Below are positions 8,537 through 17,270 of a stretch of DNA of 64,000 nucleotides, piece after piece. Origin of the DNA: Sphingobium sp. TKS (GTDB taxonomy: Bacteria > Pseudomonadota > Alphaproteobacteria > Sphingomonadales > Sphingomonadaceae). The position numbers and the translations under genes are program-made. The notes below the pieces were generated by a model. It was not told the origin of the DNA, searched no databases, and saw only the letters and a list, made by a program, of their open reading frames with translations. The stretch lies in contig NZ_CP005086.1 of assembly GCF_001563265.1 (NCBI RefSeq), positions 1 through 64,000 on the forward strand, written 5' to 3'. Each line of letters starts with the position of its first letter. Within the stretch, counting starts at the first letter, position 1.

Positions 8537-8980
8537 GTGCGCCTTACACGCTACACGGACTATTCGCTCAGGGTGCTGATCCACCTGGCGCTGAACGATG
8601 AGCGGCTATGCTCGATCGGCGAGATGTCGCGCACCTACGATGTATCTCATAACCACCTCATGAAGGTCGTCAACGCGCTTGCCCATGACGGTTTTATCAG
8701 GACGGTGCGCGGCCGCGGCGGCGGCATGCAGCTTGCTCGTGCGCCCGAAACAATCACTGTGGGCGACGTCGTTCGCCGGACCGAGGAAGGCTTCCAGTTG
8801 GCTGATTGCTCTGGCTGCGCACTCTCGCCGGCCTGTGGACTGACCGGTGTCCTCGCTAAAGGCATGCAGGCGATGATGGCCGTGTTCGATTCCTACACGA
8901 TCGCCGATCTGCTGATCGACAAAGATGCGATGCGCCGGCTGATGAACCGCGAGTCCCCTATCGGCATCGGAACTGTCTGA
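8537..8980 (+). CDS. nsrR: NsrR-type Rrf2 transcriptional regulator (copy 1)
   Basis: A 147-residue Rrf2-family protein: an N-terminal winged helix (SIGEMSRTYDVSHNHLMKVV) and three cysteines C91, C94 and C100 in DCSGCALSPAC, the iron-sulfur ligand pattern of the NO sensor NsrR. NO destroys the cluster and releases repression. The GTG start is supported by an AGGAGAGG ribosome-binding site at 8526-8533. It converges with hemA and stands at the left edge of an NO-detoxification island whose right edge carries a second NsrR (29800-30231) with identical cysteine spacing. The two are clearly paralogous but differ throughout, so they may bind different sites. Confidence 0.85.
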   Translation: MRLTRYTDYSLRVLIHLALNDERLCSIGEMSRTYDVSHNHLMKVVNALAHDGFIRTVRGRGGGMQLARAPETITVGDVVRRTEEGFQLADCSGCALSPACGLTGVLAKGMQAMMAVFDSYTIADLLIDKDAMRRLMNRESPIGIGTV

Positions 8981-8998
8981 AGGAAGGGCGCCGTCGAA

Positions 8999-9015
8999 GC
9001 CGCCCGTCAGGCGGC
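8999..9015. terminator. Short GC hairpin between convergent nsrR and hemA
   Basis: GCCGCC (8999-9004) and GGCGGC (9010-9015) pair around a 5-base loop, overlapping the hemA stop region. It lies between two convergent genes, so a bidirectional terminator is plausible, though there is no clear T-tract. Confidence 0.4.
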
Positions 9016-10278
9016 CAATCGGATATCGAGCCGTTCCCATATTTCAGCCAGTGCAGCGGTCAGTGCTTGCATCATCTCGAGGTTATGGGTCGGTCCGGGC
9101 GTGAACCGCAGCCGCTCGGTGCCACGGGGAACCGTCGGAAAATTGATTGGCTGCACGTAGATTCCATATTCAGCGAGCAGGATGTCGCTGATCTGCTTTG
9201 TCTTGACCGGGTCGCCAACCATAAGAGGCACGATATGGGTCGTCGACGGCATGACAGGCAGCCGCGCATCTGCGAGCAGCTGCTTGAGCATGGCGGCCGC
9301 GGCCTGCTGCCCCTCCCGTTCTGCGCTCGATGACTTAAGGTGCCGGACGCTGGCCAGTGCGCCGGCCACCAGCACGGGTGAGAGCGATGTCGTGAAGATG
9401 AAGCCCGGCGCATAGCTGCGGATCACATCGATGATGCTGCGATCCGCTGCAATGTAGCCGCCCATGACGCCGATCGCTTTCGCCAGCGTACCTTCGATCA
9501 CAGTGAGCCGCCGGGCAGCATCATCCCGATCGGAAATCCCACCGCCGCGAGGACCATACATTCCCACGGCATGAACCTCGTCGAGATAGGTGAGCGCGTC
9601 GTATTTCTCGGCAAGGTCGCAAATTGCATGGATGGGTGCGACATCGCCATCCATAGAGTAGACGCTCTCGAAGGCGATCAGCTTGGGAAGCGAGGGGGCC
9701 GTTTCGGCAAGCAGTTCTTTAAGATGCTCAAGGTCGTTGTGCCGCCAGACCTTCTTTTCGCACCCCGAAGAGTGAATGCCCGCGATCATGCTCGCATGAT
9801 TGAGCGCATCGGAGAAGATCACACAGCCCGGTAGGACCTTTGCGAGCGTGGAGAGCGTCGCCTCGTTCGATATATAGCCGGACGTGAAAAGCAATGCGCC
9901 TTCCTTGCCGTGGAGGTCGGCGAGCTCGGTTTCGAGATCGATATGATAGTGCGTGTTTCCACCGATATTGCGCGTACCGCCAGAACCCGCGCCGACGTCA
10001 TGGAGCGCCTCTTCCATGGCCGCAATTACCTTGGGATGTTGGCCCATCGAGAGATAGTCATTGGAACACCAGACGGTGATCGGCTTGGGACCATTGTGGC
10101 CAGCAAAGCAGCGCGCATCGGGAAAGGAGCCTTTGTTACGCAGGATGTCGATAAAGACGCGGTATCGTCCTTCACCATGGAGCTTGGCCAGTGCCGCATC
10201 AAACATCGTCTGATAGCGACTTGGACACTGTCGCTGCGGTGTTTCGGCTATCGGTGCGACAGTGCTTTGTGGTGTCAT
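9007..10278 (-). CDS. hemA: 5-aminolevulinate synthase (ALAS)
   Basis: This enzyme condenses glycine and succinyl-CoA to 5-aminolevulinate, the first step of haem synthesis in alphaproteobacteria, using pyridoxal phosphate. The 423-residue protein shows typical landmarks: [20 protein letters not shown] near residue 30, [23 protein letters not shown], the [11 protein letters not shown]sp/His loop and the PLP lysine in [12 protein letters not shown]. The ATG at 10278 is preferred over 10302 because a GGGGA motif lies upstream of it. Its position inside an island of haem proteins suggests a dedicated, NO-inducible haem supply beside a chromosomal copy. An NsrR-like dyad lies about 45 bp upstream. 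Confidence 0.9.
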   Translation of the reverse strand: MTPQSTVAPIAETPQRQCPSRYQTMFDAALAKLHGEGRYRVFIDILRNKGSFPDARCFAGHNGPKPITVWCSNDYLSMGQHPKVIAAMEEALHDVGAGSGGTRNIGGNTHYHIDLETELADLHGKEGALLFTSGYISNEATLSTLAKVLPGCVIFSDALNHASMIAGIHSSGCEKKVWRHNDLEHLKELLAETAPSLPKLIAFESVYSMDGDVAPIHAICDLAEKYDALTYLDEVHAVGMYGPRGGGISDRDDAARRLTVIEGTLAKAIGVMGGYIAADRSIIDVIRSYAPGFIFTTSLSPVLVAGALASVRHLKSSSAEREGQQAAAAMLKQLLADARLPVMPSTTHIVPLMVGDPVKTKQISDILLAEYGIYVQPINFPTVPRGTERLRFTPGPTHNLEMMQALTAALAEIWERLDIRLAA

Positions 10279-10320
10279 GGACCAACATCCCCAAAAACCC
10301 ATCCTGTGCTACACAGAAAA

Positions 10321-10340
10321 CATGCATCTAGAATGCAGCA
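10321..10340. promoter_or_regulatory. NsrR-like dyad upstream of hemA
   Basis: The half-sites ATGCAT and AATGCA flank a short TCTAG-type centre, giving an imperfect palindrome about 45 bp upstream of the hemA start. The ATGCA repeats resemble the known NsrR consensus (AAGATGC followed by GCATCTT) and the two dyads upstream of the haemoglobin operon at 29706-29763. Function is inferred. Confidence 0.45.
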
Positions 10341-10459
10341 TAGCGATGCTGCTCGCCATACTCAAGGTGGCTGCAGTTGTGCCTCGGCGTTGAGATATGA
10401 AGCGCTCGGATAGGGCCTCGCAGCGTGCTCATATAAACGAGCGGGTGAGTCGCGTTTGA

Positions 10460-10843
10460 TCAATTCTCATCGACGATGCGGTCAAGTGCGAGTGCTCCGA
10501 CTTTCCTGTCTTTCAGATGGACTTCAACAGTCCAGAACAGGTGGCCTTGATAATAGTCGTGGACGGTGATCGAGTCGGAGTAGAGGCAGCGCGCAATCTC
10601 GGGCTCGTGGCGATCCCCGGTGCAACGCGCGCCTGCTTTTTCGAGGATGGCGAGGGCCGTCCAGAAAGACGAACCAAGAGGTATTGCCCGCGAAAGTGTC
10701 GCTCTCGCATGGTCCAGTTTGTTGTCCCATTGGTAGTCGTCTTCGAGTGCCGAGAAAAGTAATCCTGGATCCTGAGGCCCCTTTGCGTGAAGCGCTGGAG
10801 AAATGGAAAAAGCGGCGAGCACAATCAGCGTTCTGAAGATCAT
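10460..10843 (-). CDS. Small secreted protein of unknown function
   Basis: A 127-residue protein with a clear Sec signal peptide (hydrophobic stretch LIVLAAFSISPALHA in residues 5-20, cleavage likely after AHA-type LHA). The mature part has two cysteines (CTGD and CLYS) that could form a disulphide, and the end of the protein (HLFWTVEVHLKDRKVGALAL) looks like a beta-rich fold. No family was recognised. It lies between nnrS (85 bp upstream) and hemA in the same direction, so it may be co-expressed with the NO-response genes. Confidence 0.6.
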   Translation of the reverse strand: MIFRTLIVLAAFSISPALHAKGPQDPGLLFSALEDDYQWDNKLDHARATLSRAIPLGSSFWTALAILEKAGARCTGDRHEPEIARCLYSDSITVHDYYQGHLFWTVEVHLKDRKVGALALDRIVDEN

Positions 10844-10928
10844 ACGATTCCTTTAGGGCGGTAATCAGATCGCAAAACCGCAATATATTGTGGGCTGAGT
10901 TCAGCAATATTGTACTGAATCGGCCGAA

Positions 10929-12128
10929 TTATCCGGGACGGCCATCGAGACGAGGCGTCCAATATATGCGCGAACCCCATACCACCCATGGCACGAAGGC
11001 GATGAGCCATCCGGCCGCGGCGATGGATTGCCAGGCGAGCCAGTCTTGCGCGAGCTCTGCGCCAATCCGGATGATGCAAACGATTTGCACCGCCGCAAAA
11101 GCATAGGCGGCAATCGGCGGCAGGATGAGCGGGCGTGCCGAATGCCCTTGGGTGACACGCGTCACCATCGCGATGAGAATGCTGCCGAAGAACCCGACAA
11201 ACAATGCATGCGCCGGAGCCTTGCCCAGCGTGAGCTGCCCGCTGATCGCAAACACACTGTTCTGAGCCGTGGAGAGCGCGAAAGCGATCGGTAGCCACGC
11301 CAGCCCGATGAACAGGACGAGCAGTAGTGGGGGCATGTGCCGGCCCGGCCACCAGCGAACGAATAGAAGCAACGTCAGCAGGAATAGCGGCAGATCCGAT
11401 ATCCAGAGCCAGCGTAACGGCAGGGCCAGTTGAAGTGCGAAGAGTACCCAACCCGCCATGAGAGCCCATGACGGGCGCCAAGGTTCATAGCCCTCGATGG
11501 CACTCGCCGCAAAAAACGGGATCATCCTATGCGCCACGGTAAAGAACACCGGAACCAATAGCCCGAACGTCCCGATCCTGACGGCCGCGTCGGCCAATGC
11601 CTCGTTCGCCGTTGTCAAATAGGCGATCCAGAACACGAGCCCGATCGCGCCGAGGCACATGGCACCCAGGCATCCTTGCGCATGCCATGTCTTCCCGGCG
11701 TCGCGCACGGCCAGCCGCGCGAGAGGAACGAGGCCGATGCACCAGCCGGCCAGCGTCGCAAGTGCGCCGGCAACCATGCCTGCATGCCAGCCGAGCGCCC
11801 CGGCGAGTGTCAGCAGTTGGCCGATCAGCAGACCAGCTCCAACGGGCCATGCTTTGCGCCGGTCGAGATCCGGTTCGCCGATCCAGCGCGGAAAGACCGT
11901 CAGCAGGAATCCGAAGAAAAAGCTGGGCAGCACCTGGTACTGCATCAGGAATGCATGGACGCGGCCCGCGTAGAAGGCTGGCTGCGGCATCGCGAAACAG
12001 CCCCACCGCACCGCGGATAGCCAGGTAGCCCACCATGCCATCGCCAGCAATAGGTTGAGCCCGCCGACGAAGAACATCAGCCGGTGCGGGGCGCGGCCGA
12101 GGTTCGATAGGGATAGCGACGATGGCAT
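10929..12128 (-). CDS. nnrS: NnrS family haem/copper membrane protein
   Basis: A 399-residue polytopic protein with about 12 hydrophobic segments. NnrS proteins are haem- and copper-containing membrane proteins that protect against nitrosative stress and are controlled by NO regulators. Family signs include GRVHAFLMQYQVLPSFFFGF near residue 50, FFTVAHRMIPFF near residue 200, GHSARPL and the conserved HALFVGFFGSILIAMVTRVTQG. The ATG at 12128 follows a strong AAGGAGG site. It is the last gene of the cbb3 oxidase operon, 25 bp after ccoS, tying NO protection to microaerobic respiration. Confidence 0.88.
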   Translation of the reverse strand: MPSSLSLSNLGRAPHRLMFFVGGLNLLLAMAWWATWLSAVRWGCFAMPQPAFYAGRVHAFLMQYQVLPSFFFGFLLTVFPRWIGEPDLDRRKAWPVGAGLLIGQLLTLAGALGWHAGMVAGALATLAGWCIGLVPLARLAVRDAGKTWHAQGCLGAMCLGAIGLVFWIAYLTTANEALADAAVRIGTFGLLVPVFFTVAHRMIPFFAASAIEGYEPWRPSWALMAGWVLFALQLALPLRWLWISDLPLFLLTLLLFVRWWPGRHMPPLLLVLFIGLAWLPIAFALSTAQNSVFAISGQLTLGKAPAHALFVGFFGSILIAMVTRVTQGHSARPLILPPIAAYAFAAVQIVCIIRIGAELAQDWLAWQSIAAAGWLIAFVPWVVWGSRIYWTPRLDGRPG

Positions 12129-12153
12129 GGAACCTCCTTGCCCGCGCCTCTGA

Positions 12154-12303
12154 TCAAAGAGGGCGGTCCTCATCGTTCAGGATGCGCTCTGCGGCACCTG
12201 CGACATCCTCATATTGTCCACTTTTGAAGGCCCAGAAGAACAGGCCGAGTCCGATACCCCCCAACGTCAGCGAGATCGGAATCAGGTACCACAGGACATT
12301 CAT
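12154..12303 (-). CDS. ccoS: cbb3 oxidase assembly protein CcoS
   Basis: A 49-residue single-span membrane protein (LWYLIPISLTLGGIGLGLFF, then FWAFKSGQYED), the standard CcoS pattern. CcoS is needed to insert cofactors into the cbb3 oxidase. Its ATG overlaps the ccoI stop by 4 bases, so the two are translationally coupled. The acidic tail (NDEDRPL) matches the family. It is too short for ordinary gene-length cut-offs and easily missed. Confidence 0.88.
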   Translation of the reverse strand: MNVLWYLIPISLTLGGIGLGLFFWAFKSGQYEDVAGAAERILNDEDRPL

Positions 12304-14537
12304 TTCGGGCGACCCGCGCCAAACCGTCCCACAGCTCCGGCGCGCAGTCGCAGAGCATTGGCAACGACGAAAATCGAAGACCCTGACATCGCCAGCGCAG
12401 CCAGCAGAGGTGTCACGTACCCTGCTATCGCGATCGGCAGCGCGACCAGATTGTACAGAGCCGCGAATGCAAAATTCTGCCGGATCAGACGGTCGGCCGC
12501 ACGCGCGGTTTCGATGGCGTAAGGGACACTCCCGAGATCGGAATGAAGAAAAACGAAATCTGCCGCCTGGCGCCCGACGTCCGCGGCATTTCCTGGAGCC
12601 ATGGAGACATGCGCTGCGACGAGGGCTGGCGCATCGTTCAGTCCGTCGCCGACCATCAATACCTTGCGGCCCGCTCGTGCCAGCCCATCCAGATAGGTTG
12701 TCTTCTCTGCAGGCAGCAACGCAGCGCGGGCCTGTGAGATGACGAGATCGGCCGCAACCATAGCGACCGCCTCCGGGGTGTCTCCCGACATGATCTCGAC
12801 ATCGTAGCCGCGAGCGCGCAACTCCGCGAGCGCAGTCGCCGTCCCCGGCCGCAGCGTATCGGTAAAAGTAAACGCTTCTGCGAGGACCCCATTGCAGCCG
12901 AGCACGGTCCCTGCCACGTCGCCGGGGCCGTTCCTGCCGAGGGCCCACTCGGCTCGGCCAAGTCGCCACACGTCCTCCCCGATCCGGGCTTCAAGGCCAA
13001 GCCCTGCATGCTCGACGATGCTGTCGAAGGCTATCGCCATAGGCGAAGCCGCCGCCGCGAGGGCCTTGGCATAGGGGTGATTTGAATTCTTGCCCATTTG
13101 CGAGGCAATGGTCAGATAGCTGGACTGAGTGCCGGGGTCTTGGCGCAAACGAGGCTGGCCCAGCGTCAATGTCCCGGTCTTGTCGAAGATGACCGTATCG
13201 ATCTCGGCAAGCCGCTCCATGGCGGCGCCATCCTTGACCAGTATCCCGCGCTCGAAAAGCGCTCGCGCAGCGACAATCTGGACCATCGGTACGGCGAGCC
13301 CGAGCGCGCACGGACATGTGATGATCAGCACCGCGACCGCGATCGTGAGCGAGCGGTGCCAGTCGCCGGTAGCCAGCATCCAGCCGAGGAAGCTCAGCAC
13401 GGCGGCACTATGCACGATCGGAACGTAAAGCCGCGCCGCACGGTCCGCGATGCGCCGGAATTGGGCACGTCCACCTTCGGCAGCCTCCATGAGCCGGACC
13501 ATCTCCGCCAGGAAACTCTCCTGCGGCGTGGTCGTGGCGCAGATCGTCAGCGGTCCTGTCAGATTGAGCGTCCCCGCACGAAGTCGGCTACCCGGCAGGA
13601 TCTGTTCCGGCCGGCTTTCTCCGGTCGCGATCGCAGCATCGATATCCGAACGTCCATCGAGCACAACTGCGTCGACCGGGATGCGATCGCCCGGCCGCAC
13701 AAGAATGGTCATGCCGGGCCCGATATCTTCGGCGGCGAGATAGGTCAGGCTCCCATCAGCCGTGACCACCGTCGCCCCATAACTCGTCAGTCGACGAAGT
13801 CCCTTCACGGCGGCGCGGGCTTTCTCGCGCATCATATAGTCGAAGGTTCGGCCGATCAGCAGAAAGAACAGCAGCGTCACTGCCGCGTCGAAATACGCAT
13901 AGGGCTGACGATGGATCGTATCGTAGAGACTCATTGCGAACGCCAGGAGAACGCCGATCGAGATCGGCACATCCATATTGGTCTGCCCGTTTCGCAAAGC
14001 CTGCCAGGCCGACTGAAAGAACACCTGGCCGGAATAGGCGAGCGTCGGAAGCGCGATCGCGGCCGACAGCCAGTGGAACAGGTCCCGGGTCTCGCCTGCA
14101 GCGCCGGACCAGACCGAGACCGAAAGCCCCATGATGTTCATCGAGGCGAAGCCGGCAACCGCGAGAGCCCGGACGAGATGCCCGAAACGTGGATCTTTCG
14201 CATCGGTTTGCGGCTCGTGAATATGGGCCTCGTAGCCGAGTCCAGAGAGCGTTTCGCCAAGCGGTGGCGGCCCCTCGTTCTCTTGCCAATCCACCGTAAC
14301 GCGCCGGGTCGAAAGATTGACGCGGGCCCGCGTCACCCCGGGGAGACGGCTCAGCGCATCCTCGATCTTACGAATGCACCCGCCACAACTGATACCCGGG
14401 ACCGACAGGTCTGTATGGCGCAATCCGCTATCGATCTGCCGGCTCGCCAGCAAAAGTTCTTCGCCCGATATTCCAGGGAGGGCGGACGCGATTGTCACGC
14501 CTTCACCGCACCGCACGGTAGGCATGCCATGTGGCAT
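12300..14537 (-). CDS. ccoI: Copper-transporting P-type ATPase CcoI/FixI
   Basis: A 745-residue P1B ATPase that delivers copper for the cbb3 oxidase. Visible features in order are an N-terminal cysteine, a heavy-metal-associated domain with C51 and C54 in SCGGC, the TGES actuator motif, the membrane metal site CPC in ITCPCALGLAVP, the phosphorylation site DKTGTLT, the HP-type motif in SNHPYAKAL and the hinge GDGLNDAPAL. These are all intact. Length and FixI-like N-terminus fit the ccoGHIS partner rather than a copper-resistance CopA. It overlaps the DUF2189 gene upstream by 35 bases and ccoS downstream by 4. Confidence 0.9.
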   Translation of the reverse strand: MPHGMPTVRCGEGVTIASALPGISGEELLLASRQIDSGLRHTDLSVPGISCGGCIRKIEDALSRLPGVTRARVNLSTRRVTVDWQENEGPPPLGETLSGLGYEAHIHEPQTDAKDPRFGHLVRALAVAGFASMNIMGLSVSVWSGAAGETRDLFHWLSAAIALPTLAYSGQVFFQSAWQALRNGQTNMDVPISIGVLLAFAMSLYDTIHRQPYAYFDAAVTLLFFLLIGRTFDYMMREKARAAVKGLRRLTSYGATVVTADGSLTYLAAEDIGPGMTILVRPGDRIPVDAVVLDGRSDIDAAIATGESRPEQILPGSRLRAGTLNLTGPLTICATTTPQESFLAEMVRLMEAAEGGRAQFRRIADRAARLYVPIVHSAAVLSFLGWMLATGDWHRSLTIAVAVLIITCPCALGLAVPMVQIVAARALFERGILVKDGAAMERLAEIDTVIFDKTGTLTLGQPRLRQDPGTQSSYLTIASQMGKNSNHPYAKALAAAASPMAIAFDSIVEHAGLGLEARIGEDVWRLGRAEWALGRNGPGDVAGTVLGCNGVLAEAFTFTDTLRPGTATALAELRARGYDVEIMSGDTPEAVAMVAADLVISQARAALLPAEKTTYLDGLARAGRKVLMVGDGLNDAPALVAAHVSMAPGNAADVGRQAADFVFLHSDLGSVPYAIETARAADRLIRQNFAFAALYNLVALPIAIAGYVTPLLAALAMSGSSIFVVANALRLRAGAVGRFGAGRPK

Positions 14538-15285
14538 GACCTAACCACGGGAATACGATAATCAGGCCGGCGAACCCGGTTGCGACCGACAGGATAAAGA
14601 GCAGCAGCACCAGGAGACCCCAGACCAGCATGGTCGCAAGGTTGTTCCAGACGAGCGCCCAGCTCGTGCCCATGGCCGTTAGCGCATCGACCCGCTTGTC
14701 GAGCATCATGGGAATGGAAAAGGCCGAAATTGCGAAAGAGAATGCGGCAAAGAGCCCGCCGACAAGCGATCCCACGACCAGCATCGCGATCCCGCTGGTA
14801 GTCGTGAACAGCATTAGCGTGATATGATCGAGACCCGGAAATGGGCGGATGCCGAAGAACAGCGCGTAGATGATGACCGCCGCGCGCATCCAAAGCAGCA
14901 TGATCCCGCAGAGCAGCGCGCCGGTGAAGAGAACCTGGCCGCCTGCGCGTGCATGGGGCAGTAGCATGTGACGCAGCGAAACCGGCTCGCCGAGCTCGAG
15001 CGCACGGCTCTTGTCGTAGAGCCCGATGGCCAGCGCTGGGGCGAACACCAGGAATCCCGCGATCGCCGGGAACAGTGCGAAATCCCACGCCAGGCCCACC
15101 AGTCCCGCGACGATTCCCGCTGAAAGCAGGAAGACGAACAGGCCATAAAGCAGGCTCGGCCCCGGATGGGTGACAAGATCGCGCCATCCATCCCGCAGCC
15201 AGACGAAGACGTCTCCTGGCGTCAGGTCGCGGACATAGCGCCGTTCGGTCGGAAGCGGCGGAACGACAGGCGGGATCGTGGTCAT
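14503..15285 (-). CDS. DUF2189 domain membrane protein
   Basis: A 260-residue protein with about six hydrophobic segments, opening with a proline-rich cytosolic tail and RDLTPGDVFVWLRDGWRDL, the DUF2189 signature region. This family is often found beside terminal oxidase genes and has been annotated as related to cytochrome c oxidase subunit I, but no reaction is established. Here it sits inside the cco operon between the small membrane gene and ccoI, overlapping ccoI by 35 bases. A role in oxidase assembly or membrane integration is inferred from that position only. Confidence 0.75.
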   Translation of the reverse strand: MTTIPPVVPPLPTERRYVRDLTPGDVFVWLRDGWRDLVTHPGPSLLYGLFVFLLSAGIVAGLVGLAWDFALFPAIAGFLVFAPALAIGLYDKSRALELGEPVSLRHMLLPHARAGGQVLFTGALLCGIMLLWMRAAVIIYALFFGIRPFPGLDHITLMLFTTTSGIAMLVVGSLVGGLFAAFSFAISAFSIPMMLDKRVDALTAMGTSWALVWNNLATMLVWGLLVLLLFILSVATGFAGLIIVFPWLGHATWHAYRAVR

Positions 15286-15303
15286 CTTCTTCTCCCGATC
15301 ATC

Positions 15304-15492
15304 TCAGCAAGACGACTTGGCGGCACCGAACACGCCTGCGGCCTTAACCGTCCCGTCGCTCTTGGCATGGTCAACGCATCTGGGCTGCGACGTGGAAGCG
15401 ACATAGACCAGATGAGCGTTCGCGAGCAGGACCACGCCTAGCGCCGCGACCGCCAGTGCGAGGTAGAACTTGCGCGAACGCGGAAGCCTCAT
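15304..15492 (-). CDS. Small single-span membrane protein in the cco operon
   Basis: A 62-residue protein whose ATG overlaps the ccoP stop (ATGA arrangement at 15489-15492). One transmembrane helix (FYLALAVAALGVVLLANAHL) is followed by a short exposed tail containing two cysteines (PRCVDH and the terminal SSC). It occupies the place where fixH or ccoH often sits, but has no FixH domain and is far too short. The paired cysteines could bind metal or form a disulphide. No family was recognised. Confidence 0.6.
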   Translation of the reverse strand: MRLPRSRKFYLALAVAALGVVLLANAHLVYVASTSQPRCVDHAKSDGTVKAAGVFGAAKSSC

Positions 15493-16367
15493 GGCTTGCG
15501 GCCCTGGTCGAGCAGATAAGTGGTCAGGATCTTGCGGTCGACTGGACTGAGGCGATGTTCCCACGCCGGCATCTCGCCCTGCCTACCATTGTAGATTGTC
15601 GTGTAGATCGTTTCGATGTCACCGCCGAAGAGCCACGTCCGATCGGTCAGATCGGGTGCGCCGACTTGTGGATTGCCGCGGCCCTGATCCCCATGGCAGG
15701 CTACGCAATTCGTGGCGAAGACTTCGCGTCCCTTCGTCACCGATGCCGCCTTGCCTTTTGCCCAGGCAGGATCCGACAAGGTCTTCACATAATCGGCAAC
15801 CGCCAGTACGGCGTCGTTGTCGAGAATGCCGTCCTTGCCGAATGAAAGCATCTGACTGACGCGGGTCTCCTTGCTTGCAGGACTATTGACCCCCACCGCG
15901 ATCGTGTGCGCAATCGCGTCCGGCGTGCCGCCCCACAGCCAGTCACGATCCGTGAGATCAGGAAATCCCCCGTTTCCCTTCGCGTTCATGCCATGGCAGG
16001 CCGCACAATTGTCGCCGAACAGACGGTGCCCGTCCTCTCGCACAAGTGTCATCAGTGCAGGATCAGCCCTGATCTGATCATAATTCATCGCCGCAACCTG
16101 CCTGGTCCAGGCAGAGCGTGCATCGCGGGCCTCAGCGACGCGCGTGGCGACGATATCCTTCTGGTCGCTCCCGAGCAGGCCTCGTGTGTAGGTCTTGCCC
16201 AGAGGCCAGGCGGGCATTAGTACCCAGTAACCGAGCGAGAAGAGTGCGGTAACGATCAGGAAGAACCACACCGCCTTTGGCACCGGTGTGTTGAGCTCCT
16301 TGATCCCGTTCCACTCATGGCCCGTCGTCATGTGCCCGCTATGGGGATCGCGCTCGCTTACCGCCAC
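15489..16367 (-). CDS. ccoP: cbb3 cytochrome c oxidase subunit III, dihaem CcoP
   Basis: About 292 residues from a GTG that overlaps the ccoQ stop and follows a GAGGA site. One N-terminal membrane anchor (VWFFLIVTALFSLGYWVLMP) precedes two cytochrome c domains with haem motifs CAACH (C121-H125) and CVACH (C221-H225). CcoP relays electrons from cytochrome c to CcoO and CcoN. The axial Met candidates are in VSQMLSFG and GEMPAWEH. The opening segment HEWNGIKELNTPVPKAV is the standard CcoP start region. An ATG at 16331 could also start it, giving 280 residues. Confidence 0.92.
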   Translation of the reverse strand: MAVSERDPHSGHMTTGHEWNGIKELNTPVPKAVWFFLIVTALFSLGYWVLMPAWPLGKTYTRGLLGSDQKDIVATRVAEARDARSAWTRQVAAMNYDQIRADPALMTLVREDGHRLFGDNCAACHGMNAKGNGGFPDLTDRDWLWGGTPDAIAHTIAVGVNSPASKETRVSQMLSFGKDGILDNDAVLAVADYVKTLSDPAWAKGKAASVTKGREVFATNCVACHGDQGRGNPQVGAPDLTDRTWLFGGDIETIYTTIYNGRQGEMPAWEHRLSPVDRKILTTYLLDQGRKP

Positions 16368-16528
16368 GGCTTGTCCTCGTCTTCGATGATGTCGCGTGCG
16401 GCCTTGTCGAACCGACCCTTGTTCGCAGGCCAGCATGCGTAGAGCAGAGCCACGCCCGCCATCGCGACCAGGTAGAACAACCCGAACGATTTGGAGAAAC
16501 CAACCAGCGCTTGATGTCCGATATCCAT
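16358..16528 (-). CDS. ccoQ: cbb3 oxidase small subunit CcoQ
   Basis: A 56-residue protein with one transmembrane helix (FGLFYLVAMAGVALLYACWP) and a charged C-terminal tail ending DIIEDEDKPWR, the usual CcoQ pattern. CcoQ stabilises the oxidase complex. It lies 7 bp after ccoO and its stop overlaps the ccoP GTG start. The ATG at 16528 is preferred over an upstream one that would add an arginine-rich stretch. Confidence 0.88.
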   Translation of the reverse strand: MDIGHQALVGFSKSFGLFYLVAMAGVALLYACWPANKGRFDKAARDIIEDEDKPWR

Positions 16529-16535
16529 ACGGGGC

Positions 16536-17264
16536 CTACTTCTTCGGGGTTGCCGGCGTCGGCTGCGCGGCATCGCTCAGCTTGCCCAGGACCTGGAGAT
16601 AGGCGACCAGCGCATCCATCTCCGAAATCGTGCCGTTGTCGCCATCGAACGAGCGGATCTGGGTTGCACTGCCGTAACGCTTCACAAGAGCCGCCGTATC
16701 GTCGTCAGGTGATGCTTGAGCCACCGCGTCCGCCGGCGCGTTCGCGATCATGTCATCGGTATAGGGGACTCCGACGTCCCGGAGCGCACGCAGATCATCG
16801 CCCAGATACTTGGTTTGCAACTCGCGCTCACGCAGCCAGCTGTAACGCGGCATGATAGACTGCGGCACGACATCGCGCGGATTGTTGAGGTGCGCGGTAT
16901 GCCATTGATCCGAATATTTCCCGCCGATCCGCGCGAGATCGGGGCCCGTGCGCTTGGACCCCCAAAGCATCGGATGATCGTATTTGGACTCGACCGCGAG
17001 CGAATAGGGACCATAGCGCTCCACCTCGTCCTGGAGCGTGCGCACCATTTGCGAATGACAGGCGTAGCAGCCTTCACGAATATATATATTGCGGCCAGCG
17101 AGCTCGAGCGGTGTGTAGACGCGCATCTTGGGATCACTCTCGACCGTCTCGTCGATCGTGAAGAGCGGTGCGATCTCGATCAGCCCGCCAATGCTCGCGA
17201 CGATCATGATCGCGACGGCCAGCACGACCGATTTGCGTTCGATGCGGTAATGGGTTCCGAACAT
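16536..17264 (-). CDS. ccoO: cbb3 cytochrome c oxidase subunit II, monohaem CcoO
   Basis: A 242-residue membrane-anchored cytochrome c. One helix near residues 13-33 precedes the haem motif CYACHSQM (C66, C69, H70). Other family marks are YTPLELAGRNIYIREGC, GPYSLAVESKYDHP, GSKRTGPDLARIGGKYSD and the Met ligand region SIMPRYSWL. It passes electrons from CcoP to the CcoN active site. It starts 6 bp after ccoN. The C-terminal tail after residue 225 is proline- and alanine-rich, without clear function. Confidence 0.93.
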   Translation of the reverse strand: MFGTHYRIERKSVVLAVAIMIVASIGGLIEIAPLFTIDETVESDPKMRVYTPLELAGRNIYIREGCYACHSQMVRTLQDEVERYGPYSLAVESKYDHPMLWGSKRTGPDLARIGGKYSDQWHTAHLNNPRDVVPQSIMPRYSWLRERELQTKYLGDDLRALRDVGVPYTDDMIANAPADAVAQASPDDDTAALVKRYGSATQIRSFDGDNGTISEMDALVAYLQVLGKLSDAAQPTPATPKK

Positions 17265-17270
17265 CGGCGC

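Noticed and set aside
13098..14561. Long plus-strand frame opposite ccoI
   Set aside because: Composition is rich in Arg, Asp and Gly as expected for a mirrored frame, and ccoI on the other strand is certain.
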